Positions 33,797 to 44,725 are shown, numbered from the stretch's first letter. The stretch is DNA of 64,000 nt from an uncultured bacterium (GCA_905480285.1 CAJQPT010000136.1:1-64000), one strand, 5' to 3'. Made by a program: numbers and translations. Notes: a model not told the origin generated them from the sequence alone.

Positions 33797-35907
33797 CACT
33801 CCTCCAGCTCGATCAGGTACCCGAGGTCCCGGAACAGCGTCCGGTAACGGGCCAAGCTGGTCTTGCTCTTCAGCTGCACCGCGTTGCCATCGAGCTTGCC
33901 CTTGATGAACGGGCGCACCCCGGCGTCTCGCGCGAAGCGGCCCAGGATCCCCGAGTCTTGCGCCCTGATCACATGGTCCGCGCCGAGGAGCAGCAGCCCG
34001 GACTTCGACGCCCAATCACGGATCGACTGGAGGACGTTTCGGGGCACCGGGGTACGCGCGTTGAAGGTCAGGATCTCCTTCATCTTGGTGAGCGTCATGC
34101 CCTCCACGAGCCCTCGATGGACGCTCTTCTCGTTGATCCTGAACTGCTTCAGCGCGCCGTCCTTCGTGCGCTCGGTGAACCGGTCCAGGTCGTGGGTCAA
34201 GACCGCGTCGTCCCCGTCAGAGAACAGGACGATCTCGAAGTCAGGCGTCACCACGAGGCGGCCGATCCCGAAGGTCTCCTCCTCGGGGGTGTCCACGCCG
34301 AGCACCCGCGCCCCGCTGCGGGTGAGCCGCATCGCCACCGGGTGCCCCTTGTCGTCGTAGCCGAGGTCAACGAGCCCCAGGAGGTACAGGCGCTTGCGAA
34401 CCCACCCAACGAGGTTCCAGGCGAGCCGCTGGAGATCCTCCGTGGCCCCGGCGCCTGCAGCGCCCCTGGCGGCGATCATCTCATCCACCTCGAGCACAGC
34501 GAGCTGAGAGAGGTACGCGTTGCGAGCCAGGAACGGGAGGTACATCACGTCGTACCAGACCCCCACCTCCAGGCGCTTCATCAGCGTCGAGAGGATGCGG
34601 CGCATGGCCGGGTGGTGGATCGACTCATGAGCCTCATCGAGCTCGAACGTGATGTACTCGAAGAGCCCGGCCAGCTTGGTGTCGAGGTCCTGGGACTCCC
34701 AGTCCCGGCCGGCGGCCGTGAGCTTGAAGGTCCGCTCGCCCGTCACCTCAATCAGCCCCACAGAGCGCGAGAACCTGAAGATGAACTGCAGCACCTCGCC
34801 GCGCTCCAGCTCTCGCCCCGGGTTCGGGATGAGCTCGGTGAGGATCCGCTTCTCGGTCGTCTTGAAGATCTCTCCCTTGACCGTGAAGCGCACCGCGTGA
34901 TCGATGATGTAGGCGAGGAAGCGCGAGATGTTCGCCATCAGGTCCACGCCGAGCGCCGCCTCGTCGTGGGGCGCGTCCGGGTCGGAGGGCACGGCCACGC
35001 GCTTGAACCATGCCAGCGTGACCTCGTTGAACACGATCAACGTGTCATCCTCGTGCTGGATCCCATAGCGCTCCAGCTCCAACCTTGCGGTGGTGCCGAC
35101 CAAGGACTCCTCCAGAATCTTCGCCCAGCGGCGCTGGTTCCAGTGGGGCAGGTCCGTCTCCATGCGCTCGAAGAAGCGCCTGGGGAGCATGCCGCCAAAC
35201 TCGAGGACTGTCTTCCCGACGAGGTCCCGGAGCCCCTCCGGCAGACGCTCCACCCGGGCGACCGAGGCCGGCTCCTTGGCGTACATCTTGAACATCTCAC
35301 GGAGCCGCGAGGGCGACATGGGACGCTCCACCTCGGGCCCCGCATACCGCTCGTCAAGGTGCCCCTTGAGCGTGATGGTGACCGCGTTGGCCCTGGCCTT
35401 CTCCGCGATCTCCTGGAGCAGGAGCGCGTCTGCAAGCTCTCCGGGGAGGGCGAAGTACTCCCCTTCTGGGTTCCCCTCGCGGAAGACCATCGCGGCGCGC
35501 TCGAGATCGCCGAGGACCTCCGCCTCCGAGGCCCCGCCGAGGATGGAGAGCACGGTCTTGCGCTCCATCCGGTGCCGTGGCGCCAAGAGCAAGGCCTCCA
35601 CCACGGCCTGGTGGGTCTCTCCCATGGCCAGCTTGCGCTCGACGGCGCGCTCGGGCTCGCACATCCAGCCCTCGAGGGTGGTCCGCAGCTCCCCGACTCT
35701 TGCCGGCGATTCGCTGAACTCGCCGCCGGACCAGAACTCGAAGGGCTCCCGCAACTGGGCCTTCTTCAGCCGCTTGAGCGCCGCGCTGACGGAGAGATCT
35801 CCGCGCACGGAGCGGCGGGGGACCGTCCCACTGGAGGTCCTGTTCTGGCTGCGCACAGAACGCTTGGTCACACCAGAGGAGTCGGGTTCAGGGGATCGCG
35901 CCGTCAC
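33796..35907 (-). CDS. XPB-companion protein with helicase-associated N-terminal-type domain
   Basis: A 703-residue protein overlapping the XPB gene by 4 nt. About residues 560-700 match the domain found at the N-terminus of XPB helicases and in their bacterial neighbours: GIGRLVVTPDFEIVLFSDGD, FRINEKSVHRGLVEGMTL, ILTFNARTPVPRNVLQSIRDWA. The rest is helical with winged-helix-like stretches (ALLLAPRHRMERKTVLSIL, FSRSVGLIEVTGERTFKLTAAG). No helicase motor motifs are present. A paired gene of this type next to XPB is known from actinobacteria. I infer a regulatory or DNA-binding partner of the helicase, perhaps recalling TFIIH subunits. Confidence 0.75.
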   Translation of the reverse strand: MTARSPEPDSSGVTKRSVRSQNRTSSGTVPRRSVRGDLSVSAALKRLKKAQLREPFEFWSGGEFSESPARVGELRTTLEGWMCEPERAVERKLAMGETHQAVVEALLLAPRHRMERKTVLSILGGASEAEVLGDLERAAMVFREGNPEGEYFALPGELADALLLQEIAEKARANAVTITLKGHLDERYAGPEVERPMSPSRLREMFKMYAKEPASVARVERLPEGLRDLVGKTVLEFGGMLPRRFFERMETDLPHWNQRRWAKILEESLVGTTARLELERYGIQHEDDTLIVFNEVTLAWFKRVAVPSDPDAPHDEAALGVDLMANISRFLAYIIDHAVRFTVKGEIFKTTEKRILTELIPNPGRELERGEVLQFIFRFSRSVGLIEVTGERTFKLTAAGRDWESQDLDTKLAGLFEYITFELDEAHESIHHPAMRRILSTLMKRLEVGVWYDVMYLPFLARNAYLSQLAVLEVDEMIAARGAAGAGATEDLQRLAWNLVGWVRKRLYLLGLVDLGYDDKGHPVAMRLTRSGARVLGVDTPEEETFGIGRLVVTPDFEIVLFSDGDDAVLTHDLDRFTERTKDGALKQFRINEKSVHRGLVEGMTLTKMKEILTFNARTPVPRNVLQSIRDWASKSGLLLLGADHVIRAQDSGILGRFARDAGVRPFIKGKLDGNAVQLKSKTSLARYRTLFRDLGYLIELEE

Positions 35908-37778
35908 TCTACGTCGCCCTCGGGAAGGCTGGCTGGAGTCTGGGTGCCGGACTCCGCGGCGCCAGGAGCCGCATCGTCCGGATCCACGCCCTCAGCGTGG
36001 ATGATTTCGTACGAGTACCCCTGCTCCGTCAGGAACAGCTGCCGCTTCTCGGAGAAGTCCTGATCCCGGGAGCCCAGGGTCACCACCGAGTAGAAGGTGG
36101 CGCCGCTCCCGTCCGATTTGGGTCGGAGGACTCGACCGAGGCGCTGAGCCTCTTCCTGCCGGGATCCAAAGGTCCCGGAGACCTGGATCGCCACCGAGGC
36201 GTCCGGGAGATCCACGGCGAAGTTGCCCACCTTCGAAAGCACGAGGAGCTGAAGCTCCCCGTCGCGGAAGGCGGTGTACAGGCGCTCGCGCTCGGCGTTG
36301 GGCGTGCGGCCGGTCAAGAGCGGCGCGTCGAGCTCCTGCGCGAGGGCACGGAGCTGGTCCAGGTACTGACCGATCACGAGCACCCGCTCGCCATCGTGCT
36401 GCTCGACCAGCGACCGGACCACCGGAAGCTTGGCAGGGTTCTCCGAGGCCCTGCGGAACTGTTGCCGGGGGGGCGCCGCCGCGTACGAGCGGCGGTCCGC
36501 GTCGGAGAACGCCACCCGAACCTCGACGCAACGGGCCTCGGCGATGAACCCCTGCCCCTCGAGCACCTTCCAGGGCACGTCGTAACGCTTGGGTCCGATG
36601 AGGCAGAAGACCTCCTCCTCCTTGTTGTCCTCTCGGACCAGGGTCGCGGTCAGGCCCAATCGACGGCGGGCTTGGAGCTCGGCAGTGACGCGGAAGATCG
36701 GCGCAGGCAGCAGGTGGACCTCGTCGTAGACAACGAGCCCCCAGTTCTCTGACCGGAAGACCTCGAAGTGCTCGAACTCACCGGACTTCGATCTCCGCCA
36801 GGTCATCATCTGATACGTACTGATGGTGACCGGGCGTAGGTCCTTGGTCTCGCCGGTGTACTCCCCGACGTCTTCCGGCCGCAGTTCGGTCTTGTCCAGC
36901 AGCTCCTCCTTCCACTGACGAACGGCCACCGTGTTGGTGGTTAGGATCAGCGTCTTCGCTCCCACGAGGCTCATGACGGCCATTCCCGTGACCGTCTTTC
37001 CGGCGCCGCAGGGAAGGACCACCACCCCGCTCCCGCCCATCACCGTGCCCCCAGCGTGGAACGCCTCGGCGGCCCCGCGCTGATAATCACGGAGGCCAAA
37101 GGGCTTGCCCGAGAGCGTCACCTCCTTGAACTGAATCTCGAGGGGGTCCCCCTCCAGATAGCCCCCACGATCATCGACCGGGTAGCCGATGCGAATGAGC
37201 TTCTGCTTGAGGTCCCCGCGCTCGATACCCGACACGAACGCGCGCGGACCCTCGGGGCTCTCGACCACATTGCAAAGCGCTCGGAGGGCCTTGTGCGCCA
37301 GCACCTCTTCCAGGAGCCCCGCCTCGCCCCCGAGGAGCTCGAACTCGCCAGGGCCGTCTGTCGCACGCTCGATCCGCAGCAGGCCGTAGCGCCCGATCCA
37401 GCCGCGGATCTCGTCCACCACGCTCCCCGGCACGGGGACGCAGGCGTACCGAAACAGCACCTCCTCGATCTCCGCGGCGCTGATCCCCACGGCCGCAGCG
37501 TTCCACACCGAAACGGGCGTCACGCGGTAGGTGTGGAGGTAGTCCGGGCTCTTCTCGAGTTCCGCGAACACGCTCAGCTCGTCTCGGGCAGCCGTGAAGA
37601 GCGGGTGCTCCTCGGTGACAGGGTTCCCGTCAGCGTCCCGCTCGGGGCGACCGTCGGCGTCGACCCGCGCCCGCACCGTGTGCAGCATCAGCGTCCGGTC
37701 GCCCTGGACGATGAGCGGATTGGTGGGCAGCGGCGCCTGGAGCGGCGCCCCGCCGTCTGCGAATCGAGCCTCCGTCAC
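35904..37778 (-). CDS. XPB/Ssl2-type DNA helicase (SF2)
   Basis: A 624-residue 3'-5' DNA helicase of the XPB family, whose eukaryotic member opens DNA in nucleotide excision repair and transcription. The N-terminal damage-recognition-type domain is present (residues 20-130; NPLIVQGDRTLMLHT, YLHTYRVTPVSVWNAAAVG). The motor shows Walker A LPCGAGKTVTGMA (about 255), DEVH in VVYDEVHLLPAP (about 347), GLTATLVRED containing the XPB-specific RED motif (about 378), and motif VI QRLGRVLRP (about 548). It overlaps the tandem uvrA gene upstream and its companion gene downstream by 4 nt each, so all three are translationally coupled. A repair role with UvrA is inference. Confidence 0.93.
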   Translation of the reverse strand: MTEARFADGGAPLQAPLPTNPLIVQGDRTLMLHTVRARVDADGRPERDADGNPVTEEHPLFTAARDELSVFAELEKSPDYLHTYRVTPVSVWNAAAVGISAAEIEEVLFRYACVPVPGSVVDEIRGWIGRYGLLRIERATDGPGEFELLGGEAGLLEEVLAHKALRALCNVVESPEGPRAFVSGIERGDLKQKLIRIGYPVDDRGGYLEGDPLEIQFKEVTLSGKPFGLRDYQRGAAEAFHAGGTVMGGSGVVVLPCGAGKTVTGMAVMSLVGAKTLILTTNTVAVRQWKEELLDKTELRPEDVGEYTGETKDLRPVTISTYQMMTWRRSKSGEFEHFEVFRSENWGLVVYDEVHLLPAPIFRVTAELQARRRLGLTATLVREDNKEEEVFCLIGPKRYDVPWKVLEGQGFIAEARCVEVRVAFSDADRRSYAAAPPRQQFRRASENPAKLPVVRSLVEQHDGERVLVIGQYLDQLRALAQELDAPLLTGRTPNAERERLYTAFRDGELQLLVLSKVGNFAVDLPDASVAIQVSGTFGSRQEEAQRLGRVLRPKSDGSGATFYSVVTLGSRDQDFSEKRQLFLTEQGYSYEIIHAEGVDPDDAAPGAAESGTQTPASLPEGDVE

Positions 37779-40700
37779 CGGGCCTGCCCCCTCTTCTTCT
37801 TCGGCGGCGTCCCCGCCGTCTGCTGCCCCGACACCTGCTGCCCCGCGGGCGCGGTCTTCACGCTGGCCTTGACCTTCGTCTTGCGAGATGGAGATCGCTT
37901 CTTGCCGGATGCGCCCTTGGCCACGCGGCGTTTTCCGGAGCCAGCCCCCGCGGCCCGCACCAGCCAGCGACCCGTCACCGAGGCCTTGTCTCCCGCGAGC
38001 TCCGCGGGGGTCCCTGAGGCAATGATCTGCCCGCCGGCCTCACCGCCCTCCGGGCCCAGTTCCACCAGTCGGTCGCAGATCTCCAGGAGCTCGGTGTGAT
38101 GCTCGATGACGACCACGGCGTTGCCCCTTCGAACGAGCCGTCCAAGACAGCGCGCGAGGTGTTCGACATCCGTGGCGGCCAAGCCCGTGCTCGGCTCGTC
38201 GAGCACCAGCACGCTGCGCTGCGCGACCCCGGAGGGAGAGTCCGCCCGCCACAGCTCCGAGGCGAGCTTGATGCGCTGGGCCTCGCCCCCGGAGAGGGTG
38301 GTCGAGGATTGGCCGAGCGACATGTACCCCAGGCCGACGTCATGCAGCGTGGCGAGGATCCGCCGCGGCGCGGGGGCGGCCCCGAAGAATTCGAGGGCCT
38401 CGTCCACGCTCATGGCGAGCACATCCGCGATGGACTTGCCGCGGTAGCGCACCTCGAGGACCTCGGGCTGATAGCGAGACCCATCGCACTCTTCACAGGT
38501 GAGCCAGAGGTCCGAGAGGAACTGCATCTCCACCAGGGTGGACCCGCGCCCGTCGCATCCAGCGCAGCGCCCCTTGGTGGAATTGAACGAGAAGTTCGAG
38601 GGCGTGAAGCCCTTCATCCGAGACTCGGGCGTCTTGGCGAACAGCTCCCGCAGATGCGGCATCAGCTCGACGTAGGTCGCCGGAACGCTGTGGGGCGTTC
38701 GCCCGATGGGCGTGGCGTCGACCACCGCGAGCCGCGTCCCTTCGGGCACCTTCGCGCTCTTCCACCGACCCGCAGCCGACTCCCCGCGTATCGCCGGGAC
38801 GAGGGCATCCAGGACGAGGGTGCTCTTACCGCTCCCCGAAGGCCCACAGACCCCGAGCAGTTCCCCGAAGCGAACCTCCAGGTCCACCCCTCTCAGATTG
38901 TGCTCGCGGGCCCCCTTCAGCTGAACCGTGGCGTCGCCTGACCCGAAGGCGTCCACGAGCGCCTGCTGGCGCGCCGCCTCCAGCTCAGCGTCCTCGCCCG
39001 CAGCGTCCACGGCGAGAATCGCCGCGAGATCGACCTCGCCCCGCAGGTACCGTCCGGTCCCAGAGGTCGGGTGAGCCCGGATCTCCTCCGGCCCACCTGC
39101 GGCCACCACCTCGCCGCCGAGGACTCCCGCCCCCGGTCCCATGTCAACAATGTGGTCGGCCCGCCCCATCAGCTCGGCGTCGTGCTCCACCACCAGCACC
39201 GTGTTCCCCGCGTCGCGCAGGTCCTCCAACGCGCCGGCCAGCTGGTCGATATCCCGCGGGTGGAGGCCCACCGTCGGCTCATCGAGGACGTAGCACACCC
39301 CCACGAGCTCCGACCCGAGGCTCGCTGAGAGCCGGACGCGCCGCGCCTCTCCACCGGAGAGCGTCGAGGTTGAACGATCCAGGGACAGGTAACCCAGTCC
39401 GACGCGCTCCAGGAGCGCGAGCCGGGAGCGCAGCTCGCTGAGGACCTGGTCCATGGCGGACGCCACGTTCTTGCGGAGCTTCAGCGCGCCCAGCCAGAGA
39501 AGGGCCTCCTCGACGGTCATGCCGAGCACCTGCGGGATTCGCTTTCGGCCCACGAGCACGCTCCGGAAGGCTGGCGCCAGCCGCTCCCCGTGGCAGACCG
39601 GACAGGTCTGCCGGGTCATCACGCGCTCCAGAATCCCGGCCCACTCGGGGTCGTCCGTCTTGGCGTGCCAGGCGTCGATGTGTCCGCAGAGACCGCTCCA
39701 CTCCGACGTGTACTCCTGGTCGAAGTCGAAGTTGCGCATCTGCTTGGAGACGTGCACCTCGTAGCTCCCCCGCGCCCCAGCGCCACGCAGCAGGAGCGCT
39801 TGGTGCTTGGCGCTGAGCTTCTCCAGGGGCTTGTCGAGGTTCACCCGATGCGACCGGGCGACGGTCCGAAGCAAGGTCTCGTAGTAGCCCTTGCCCTTGA
39901 CCAGGTACCGGCCCAGCTTGCCACCTATGGCCCCGTCGGTGAGAGGGCGCGTGGGGTCCGTGATGAGCTTCTCGGGGTCCGCCCGGAAGATCGACCCCAG
40001 ACCGTCGCAGCTCTGGCAGGCCCCGACGTGAGTGTTGAACGAGAAGTGACGTGGCTCGAGCTTGGCCCCGAGCTGGAAGCCGCAGGTGGTGCAGGCGCCG
40101 TGGGTGCTGTATTCGATCCGCGCTCCGCCCTTGACCAGCACGGACACACGGCCGTGGGACGCCGCTGCCGCCTGCTCCACGGCGTCCGCGATTCGAGCCC
40201 GTGCCGCGGTCGAGAAGCTCACGCGATCGACCACGAGGTCCACCGCCTCGGCGTCATCAAAGGGGAGCGCCTCAGCGTCCAGGCGGTACTCCTCACCGTC
40301 GATCATCACCCTGACAAACCCGGCCGCCGTCCAGTTGGGCAGCAGGGCTCGCAGGCGCTCGGGCACGGACTCTGCGCTGTTGCCCAGCTTCACGGCGTGG
40401 CCGAGGACCGGCGCGAGGATCCATCCCTTGGGCTTCCCGTCCAGTTCGCCCGTGGTCTTGAGGATCTCACGCGTGACCTTGCCAGGGTCCGCAGGACGCA
40501 GGGGCTCGCCGTGCTCGGGGCACCGGGCTTCGCCAGCCCGGGCATAGAGCACCCGCAGTTGATCGTGGATCTCCGTCGTCGTGGCCACCGTGGACCGCGG
40601 ATGCCCCCGCACCGTGGAGGCCTCCACCGCGACAGAGGGGCCGAGGCCCTCGATACGCTCCACCGGCGGCTTGTCCTTGGTCCCCAGGAACTGTCGCGCG

Positions 40701-43700
40701 TAGGTGGAGAGGGACTCCACGAAGCGGCGCCGCCCCTCGGTGTAGATCGTGTCCAGCGCGAGGGAGGACTTCCCTGAGCCGGAAGGCCCTGTGATCACCG
40801 TGAGTGACCCGCGCGGAATAGCGACGTCCACGCCCTTCAGGTTGTGGGTCCTGGCGCCCTGGACGAGCAGCTCCGTCGGCTGGCGCACCCCGCGCGAGCG
40901 CGGCAGCGGGCGGGTCTTCAGGCGCCGACGGTCCGTGAGCTCACGCAGCGCCTCGCCCGTGGGCGTGTCCTGCACAGCGAGCTCCTCCGGGCTCCCGCAT
41001 CCGAGCACCCGGCCGCCACCCTCGCCGCCCTCCGGGCCGAGATCCACCAGGTGATCCGCGGCCTGGATCAGCTCCAGGTTGTGCTCGATCACGAGCACCG
41101 TGTGCCCCTTGTCCACCAGGCGCTGCAAGGCGCCGACCAGCCGCCCGACGTCCTCCATGTGAAGCCCGGTCGTGGGCTCATCCAGGAGGAAGAGCGTGTG
41201 CCCGTTCGGCCGCCGCGACAGGTGTGTCACGAGCTTGATGCGCTGCGCCTCCCCACCCGAGAGCGTCGGCGAGGGCTGGCCGAGGGTCAGGTAGCCGAGC
41301 CCCACATCCATCATCAGGCCGAGGGGCCGGCGCAGCAGAGGGTGGTCCTCGAACAGCTCGTGTGCCTCCTCCACCGTCATGGCGAGCACGTCGGCGATCG
41401 ACCGCTCGCGGTAGCGAACGTCGAGGGTCTCCTCCTGGAAGCGCCGCCCGCCGCACTCCTCACAGGGCACGGTGACCGGGCTCAGGAACTGCAGCTCCAT
41501 CACCTTCACGCCCGCCCCGAGGCACTCCTCGCAGCGGCCGCCGGCCACGTTGAAGCTGAAGCGTGACTTGGTGTACCCCCGCATCTTCGCCTCCGCGAGG
41601 CTCGCGAAGAGCTCGCGGATCGGCCCCAGAATCTTGGTGTAGGTGGCCGGGTTCGATCGCGGCGTTCGCCCGATCGGCGACGCGGTGATCGAGATCATCT
41701 CATCGATGTGCTCGAGGCCGAACACGGCGTCATGGGGCCCGGGATCCGGCGTCTCCCGCTCGAGGTGCCGGAGCACGGCACGCTTGAGGGTACGCTCCAC
41801 CAGCGTCGACTTGCCCGACCCCGAGACGCCGGTCACGGCGGTCAATGTGCCCAGGGGAATGCGAGCGTCGACCCCCTTGAGGTTGAACGCGGAGGCGCCG
41901 CGGATCTCGAGGAACTCGCCGCTGCCGGAGCGCCGCTCCTCGGGCGCAGGGATCACAATCTCCCCGCGCAGCAGCCGGCCTGTCGGCGTGTCAACGCCGG
42001 ACCTCGCGACCTCGGAGGGCGGTCCTGAGGCGACGATCTCCCCGCCGCGGCTGCCCGCCGAAGGTCCCACGTCGATGAGCCAATCTGCGCTCCTGAGGGT
42101 GGACTCGTCGTGCTCGACGATCACGACGCTGTTCCCAGCGTCACGCAGGTTCGCGAGCGCCCCCAGCAGCCGGTCATGGTCCCTCGCGTGGAGGCCAATC
42201 GAGGGCTCATCCAGCACGTAGAGCACCCCCTGGAGCCCCGCGCCAAGCTGCGCGGCGAGGCGGATTCGTTGCGCCTCCCCTCCGGAGAGCGTGTCCGCAC
42301 CCCGGTCGAGCGTCAGGTACCCAAGCCCCACATCCACGAGGAACCGCACCCGCCGCTCGATCTCGAGCAGTAGGTCACGGGCGATGCGCCCCTGGCGCTG
42401 AGTCGTCTCCGCCGAGCTCAGGCGCTCCACGAGCTCTGAGACCGGTCCTGACGTCAGATCCGCGAAGCGCAGCCCGCCGAAGCGGACGTGCCGGGCGAAG
42501 AGGTTGATCCGTGAGCCGTCGCACTCCGTGCAGACCTGCTCGGACAGGAAGCGCTCCACCATCTTTCGGCGCGAGCCCTTCGCCAGGGCGCGCCGGAGGT
42601 TCCCCAGGACGCCGTGGAACACTCGGTTCCAGCTGCCCTTGCCACGCGAACGCTGACCGTTCCACTTGAACGCGTCCCGATAGCGCTTCTCCCCCGTGCC
42701 CTCGAGCACCGCCCTTCGCGCTCCTCGAGACATCTCGGCCCAGGGCGTGTCCAGGTCGAAGCCCGCCGACTCACCCACCCGCTCCAGGAACTCGAAGTCC
42801 ACGTTTGGGAAGAGCAGCCCGTTCCCTGCGGCCTTGGTGACCGCGAGGGCTCCCTCTCGCAGGGTGAGTGCCGGGTCGCGGATCACCGCCGCCTCGGACG
42901 GCGCCTTTAGCACGCCGAGCCCACCGCACGCGCCGCATGCCCCGTGCGGTGAGTTGAAGGAGAACAGTCGGGGCTCAAGCTCAGGGAGCTCACGACCGGT
43001 CTCCGGGCAGACCCGCTGGGTGGACCAGGTGCGCTCTCCCTCCTCACCGATCGCAACCACCTCGCCGCCACCCAGGTCCAGCGCTTGCTCAACGGCGTCC
43101 CGCAGGCGACCGGGCTCGCCTGCGTCGGGCTTGAGCCGGTCCACAATGACCTCGACCGTGTGACGCTTGTAGCGCTCGAGCTCCGGCGCGTCCTCCAGTC
43201 GAACGATCTCTCCGTCCACCCGCGCGCGCACGAAGCCGCGGCGCTGGAGGTCCTGGAAGAGCGCGCGGAACGAACCTTTGCGGTCCTTGATCAGGGGCGC
43301 CGCCACGACGAGCTTGCGCCCTGCGTGGGCGGCGAGCAGCTCCTGGACCACAGCCTCTGGTGTCCGGGACTCCACCGGCAGATCGCACCAGGGGCTGTGC
43401 GCGACTCCGGCCCGTGCGTAGAGGACTCGGAGGTGATCCACGACCTCCGTCAGCGTCCCGACGGTGGAGCGATTGCCACGGGCGATGCTCTTCTGATCCA
43501 CGGCGATGGCCGGGGAGAGCCCCTCGATCGAGTCCACGTCCGGCTTCTGCAAGCCGCCGAGGAACTGGCGGGCATAGGCGGAGAGCGTCTCGAGGAAGCG
43601 CCGCTGCCCCTCGCGGAAGAGCGTGTCGAAGGCGAGGGAGGACTTGCCGGAACCGGACACGCCGGTCACGGCGACGAGGGCCCCCCGAGGCAGCGTCACG

Positions 43701-43795
43701 TCCACCGAGCGCAGGTTGTTCTGCCTCGCGCCCCGGATCACGATCTCGCCCGCGTCGGACCCGGAAGTCGTGGGAGCTGCGGGTCGAGAAGGCAT
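37775..43795 (-). CDS. uvrA: Tandem-duplicated excinuclease ABC subunit A
   Basis: UvrA is the damage-sensing ATPase of nucleotide excision repair. This 2006-residue protein is two full UvrA copies in one chain. Copy 1 (1 to about 970) has Walker A at about 45 and 657 and LSGGEAQRI signatures at about 501 and 843. Copy 2 (about 970-1955) has Walker A at about 1003 and 1653 and signatures LSGGEARRV at about 1478 and LSGGEAQRI at about 1830. The C-terminal zinc finger is intact in both copies (CEECLGAG...CEECGG and CAGCDGRG...CEECDG). The first zinc finger is intact in copy 2 (CTTC...CQSC) but reads CPET...CGAC in copy 1. A Lys/Arg-rich tail of 50 residues follows. Start at ATG 43795 gives the usual [12 protein letters not shown] opening. 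Confidence 0.95.
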   Translation of the reverse strand: MPSRPAAPTTSGSDAGEIVIRGARQNNLRSVDVTLPRGALVAVTGVSGSGKSSLAFDTLFREGQRRFLETLSAYARQFLGGLQKPDVDSIEGLSPAIAVDQKSIARGNRSTVGTLTEVVDHLRVLYARAGVAHSPWCDLPVESRTPEAVVQELLAAHAGRKLVVAAPLIKDRKGSFRALFQDLQRRGFVRARVDGEIVRLEDAPELERYKRHTVEVIVDRLKPDAGEPGRLRDAVEQALDLGGGEVVAIGEEGERTWSTQRVCPETGRELPELEPRLFSFNSPHGACGACGGLGVLKAPSEAAVIRDPALTLREGALAVTKAAGNGLLFPNVDFEFLERVGESAGFDLDTPWAEMSRGARRAVLEGTGEKRYRDAFKWNGQRSRGKGSWNRVFHGVLGNLRRALAKGSRRKMVERFLSEQVCTECDGSRINLFARHVRFGGLRFADLTSGPVSELVERLSSAETTQRQGRIARDLLLEIERRVRFLVDVGLGYLTLDRGADTLSGGEAQRIRLAAQLGAGLQGVLYVLDEPSIGLHARDHDRLLGALANLRDAGNSVVIVEHDESTLRSADWLIDVGPSAGSRGGEIVASGPPSEVARSGVDTPTGRLLRGEIVIPAPEERRSGSGEFLEIRGASAFNLKGVDARIPLGTLTAVTGVSGSGKSTLVERTLKRAVLRHLERETPDPGPHDAVFGLEHIDEMISITASPIGRTPRSNPATYTKILGPIRELFASLAEAKMRGYTKSRFSFNVAGGRCEECLGAGVKVMELQFLSPVTVPCEECGGRRFQEETLDVRYRERSIADVLAMTVEEAHELFEDHPLLRRPLGLMMDVGLGYLTLGQPSPTLSGGEAQRIKLVTHLSRRPNGHTLFLLDEPTTGLHMEDVGRLVGALQRLVDKGHTVLVIEHNLELIQAADHLVDLGPEGGEGGGRVLGCGSPEELAVQDTPTGEALRELTDRRRLKTRPLPRSRGVRQPTELLVQGARTHNLKGVDVAIPRGSLTVITGPSGSGKSSLALDTIYTEGRRRFVESLSTYARQFLGTKDKPPVERIEGLGPSVAVEASTVRGHPRSTVATTTEIHDQLRVLYARAGEARCPEHGEPLRPADPGKVTREILKTTGELDGKPKGWILAPVLGHAVKLGNSAESVPERLRALLPNWTAAGFVRVMIDGEEYRLDAEALPFDDAEAVDLVVDRVSFSTAARARIADAVEQAAAASHGRVSVLVKGGARIEYSTHGACTTCGFQLGAKLEPRHFSFNTHVGACQSCDGLGSIFRADPEKLITDPTRPLTDGAIGGKLGRYLVKGKGYYETLLRTVARSHRVNLDKPLEKLSAKHQALLLRGAGARGSYEVHVSKQMRNFDFDQEYTSEWSGLCGHIDAWHAKTDDPEWAGILERVMTRQTCPVCHGERLAPAFRSVLVGRKRIPQVLGMTVEEALLWLGALKLRKNVASAMDQVLSELRSRLALLERVGLGYLSLDRSTSTLSGGEARRVRLSASLGSELVGVCYVLDEPTVGLHPRDIDQLAGALEDLRDAGNTVLVVEHDAELMGRADHIVDMGPGAGVLGGEVVAAGGPEEIRAHPTSGTGRYLRGEVDLAAILAVDAAGEDAELEAARQQALVDAFGSGDATVQLKGAREHNLRGVDLEVRFGELLGVCGPSGSGKSTLVLDALVPAIRGESAAGRWKSAKVPEGTRLAVVDATPIGRTPHSVPATYVELMPHLRELFAKTPESRMKGFTPSNFSFNSTKGRCAGCDGRGSTLVEMQFLSDLWLTCEECDGSRYQPEVLEVRYRGKSIADVLAMSVDEALEFFGAAPAPRRILATLHDVGLGYMSLGQSSTTLSGGEAQRIKLASELWRADSPSGVAQRSVLVLDEPSTGLAATDVEHLARCLGRLVRRGNAVVVIEHHTELLEICDRLVELGPEGGEAGGQIIASGTPAELAGDKASVTGRWLVRAAGAGSGKRRVAKGASGKKRSPSRKTKVKASVKTAPAGQQVSGQQTAGTPPKKKRGQAR

Positions 43796-43981
43796 CGGGT
43801 CGTGGGCGTGCTGGGTGGAAGCGCGAGGCAGCGCGCAGGTCGTAAGGGCGCGCCCCGCCGACTTGTCGACGAGGGAGGGGCCCCGGAGACTTGCCTCGGG
43901 CGTACTGAAGCCGATCAGGATACCAGCCGGCGTCGTGGGCACCAGCCGCCCGAGGCCGGCGAAATGCCGCAGCAGCCCCCT

Positions 43982-44005
43982 CAGCCGACCCTGCAGCCGA
44001 CCCTG
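43982..44005. repeat. 12-bp direct duplication
   Basis: CAGCCGACCCTG occurs twice in tandem, followed by a decayed third copy and preceded by similar CAGC-rich sequence. Confidence 0.6.
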
Positions 44006-44030
44006 CCCGACTCAGCCCCACCCCGCAGGG

Positions 44031-44078
44031 AACAAAATGGACGGGTCCCGGCCCCTTCTTGGGAACCCGGACCCGTCC
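44031..44078 (-). terminator. Rho-independent terminator of the peroxiredoxin gene
   Basis: GGACGGGTCC (44039-44048) pairs with GGACCCGTCC (44069-44078). Read on the minus strand, the stem is followed by ATTTTGTT. It lies 47 bases after the peroxiredoxin stop. Confidence 0.8.
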
Positions 44079-44125
44079 ACCGGGTCAAATCGGCCCCTGG
44101 TGGGTCCGATGGGCCTCTCCTTCGC

Positions 44126-44725
44126 TCAGAGGGAGGAGGCGTGCTCCTGGAGGTAAGACTTGACGCCTTCGGGGGTCGCCTGCATGCCGGCCTTACCGGG
44201 CTGCCAGTTGGCGGGGCAGACCTCGCCGTTCTCCTCGTGGAACTGAAGCGCGTCCACCATGCGGACGAGCTCGTCCATGCTGCGGCCGAGGGGCAGGTTG
44301 TTGTGGGTGGCGCTCTGGACGACCCCGTCCTTGTCGATCAGGAAGGTCGCGCGGTAGCTGAAGCCAGAGGCCTCGTGCACGACGTCGTAGGCATCGGAGA
44401 CCTTCTTGGCGTCGTCCGCGATGAGGGCGTACTGGAGCGCACCGATACCGCCGTCGTCGATGGCGGTCTCGCGCCACTTCGCGTGGGTCTCGGCGTCGTC
44501 CATGCTGACGCCGAGGATGACCGTGTTCTTGTCCGCGAGCTCGGCGCACTTGTGATCAAGGGCGATGAGCTCCGAGGGGCAGACGAAGGTGAAGTCCTTC
44601 GGATAGAAGACCAGCGCGACGTACTTGCCGGCGTAGTCGGAGAGGCTGATCTCCTTGGTGGTGCCGTCGGGCATGACGGCGGGCGCGGTGAACGCAGGAG
44701 CTTTCTGGTTGATGAGCGAAGCCAT
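44126..44725 (-). CDS. Typical 2-Cys peroxiredoxin (AhpC/Prx1 type)
   Basis: A 199-residue cytoplasmic peroxidase that reduces hydrogen peroxide and organic peroxides using thiols. The peroxidatic Cys lies in FYPKDFTFVCPSE (about residue 49) and the resolving Cys in GEVCPANW (about 169). FLIDKDGVVQ and a C-terminal helix with YLQEHASSL complete the fold. The length is exactly that of the family. It stands alone with its own terminator. No AhpF-like reductase gene is nearby, so the electron donor is probably thioredoxin. The start at 44725 (MASLINQKAPAF) is the only sensible one. Confidence 0.97.
   Translation of the reverse strand: MASLINQKAPAFTAPAVMPDGTTKEISLSDYAGKYVALVFYPKDFTFVCPSELIALDHKCAELADKNTVILGVSMDDAETHAKWRETAIDDGGIGALQYALIADDAKKVSDAYDVVHEASGFSYRATFLIDKDGVVQSATHNNLPLGRSMDELVRMVDALQFHEENGEVCPANWQPGKAGMQATPEGVKSYLQEHASSL

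Larger units (their letters stand above)
43796..44125. other. 330-bp intergenic region upstream of uvrA
   Basis: No gene is seen. It contains a short 12-bp duplication (43982-44005), the peroxiredoxin terminator (44031-44078) and presumably the promoter of the nine-gene uvrA operon. I could not identify a convincing promoter box or a LexA-type operator by eye. Confidence 0.5.

Noticed and set aside
33958-36063. Long plus-strand frame of 701 codons opposite the XPB-companion gene
   Set aside because: The product is a charged low-complexity mirror of the minus-strand gene, which has family motifs and coupled neighbours.
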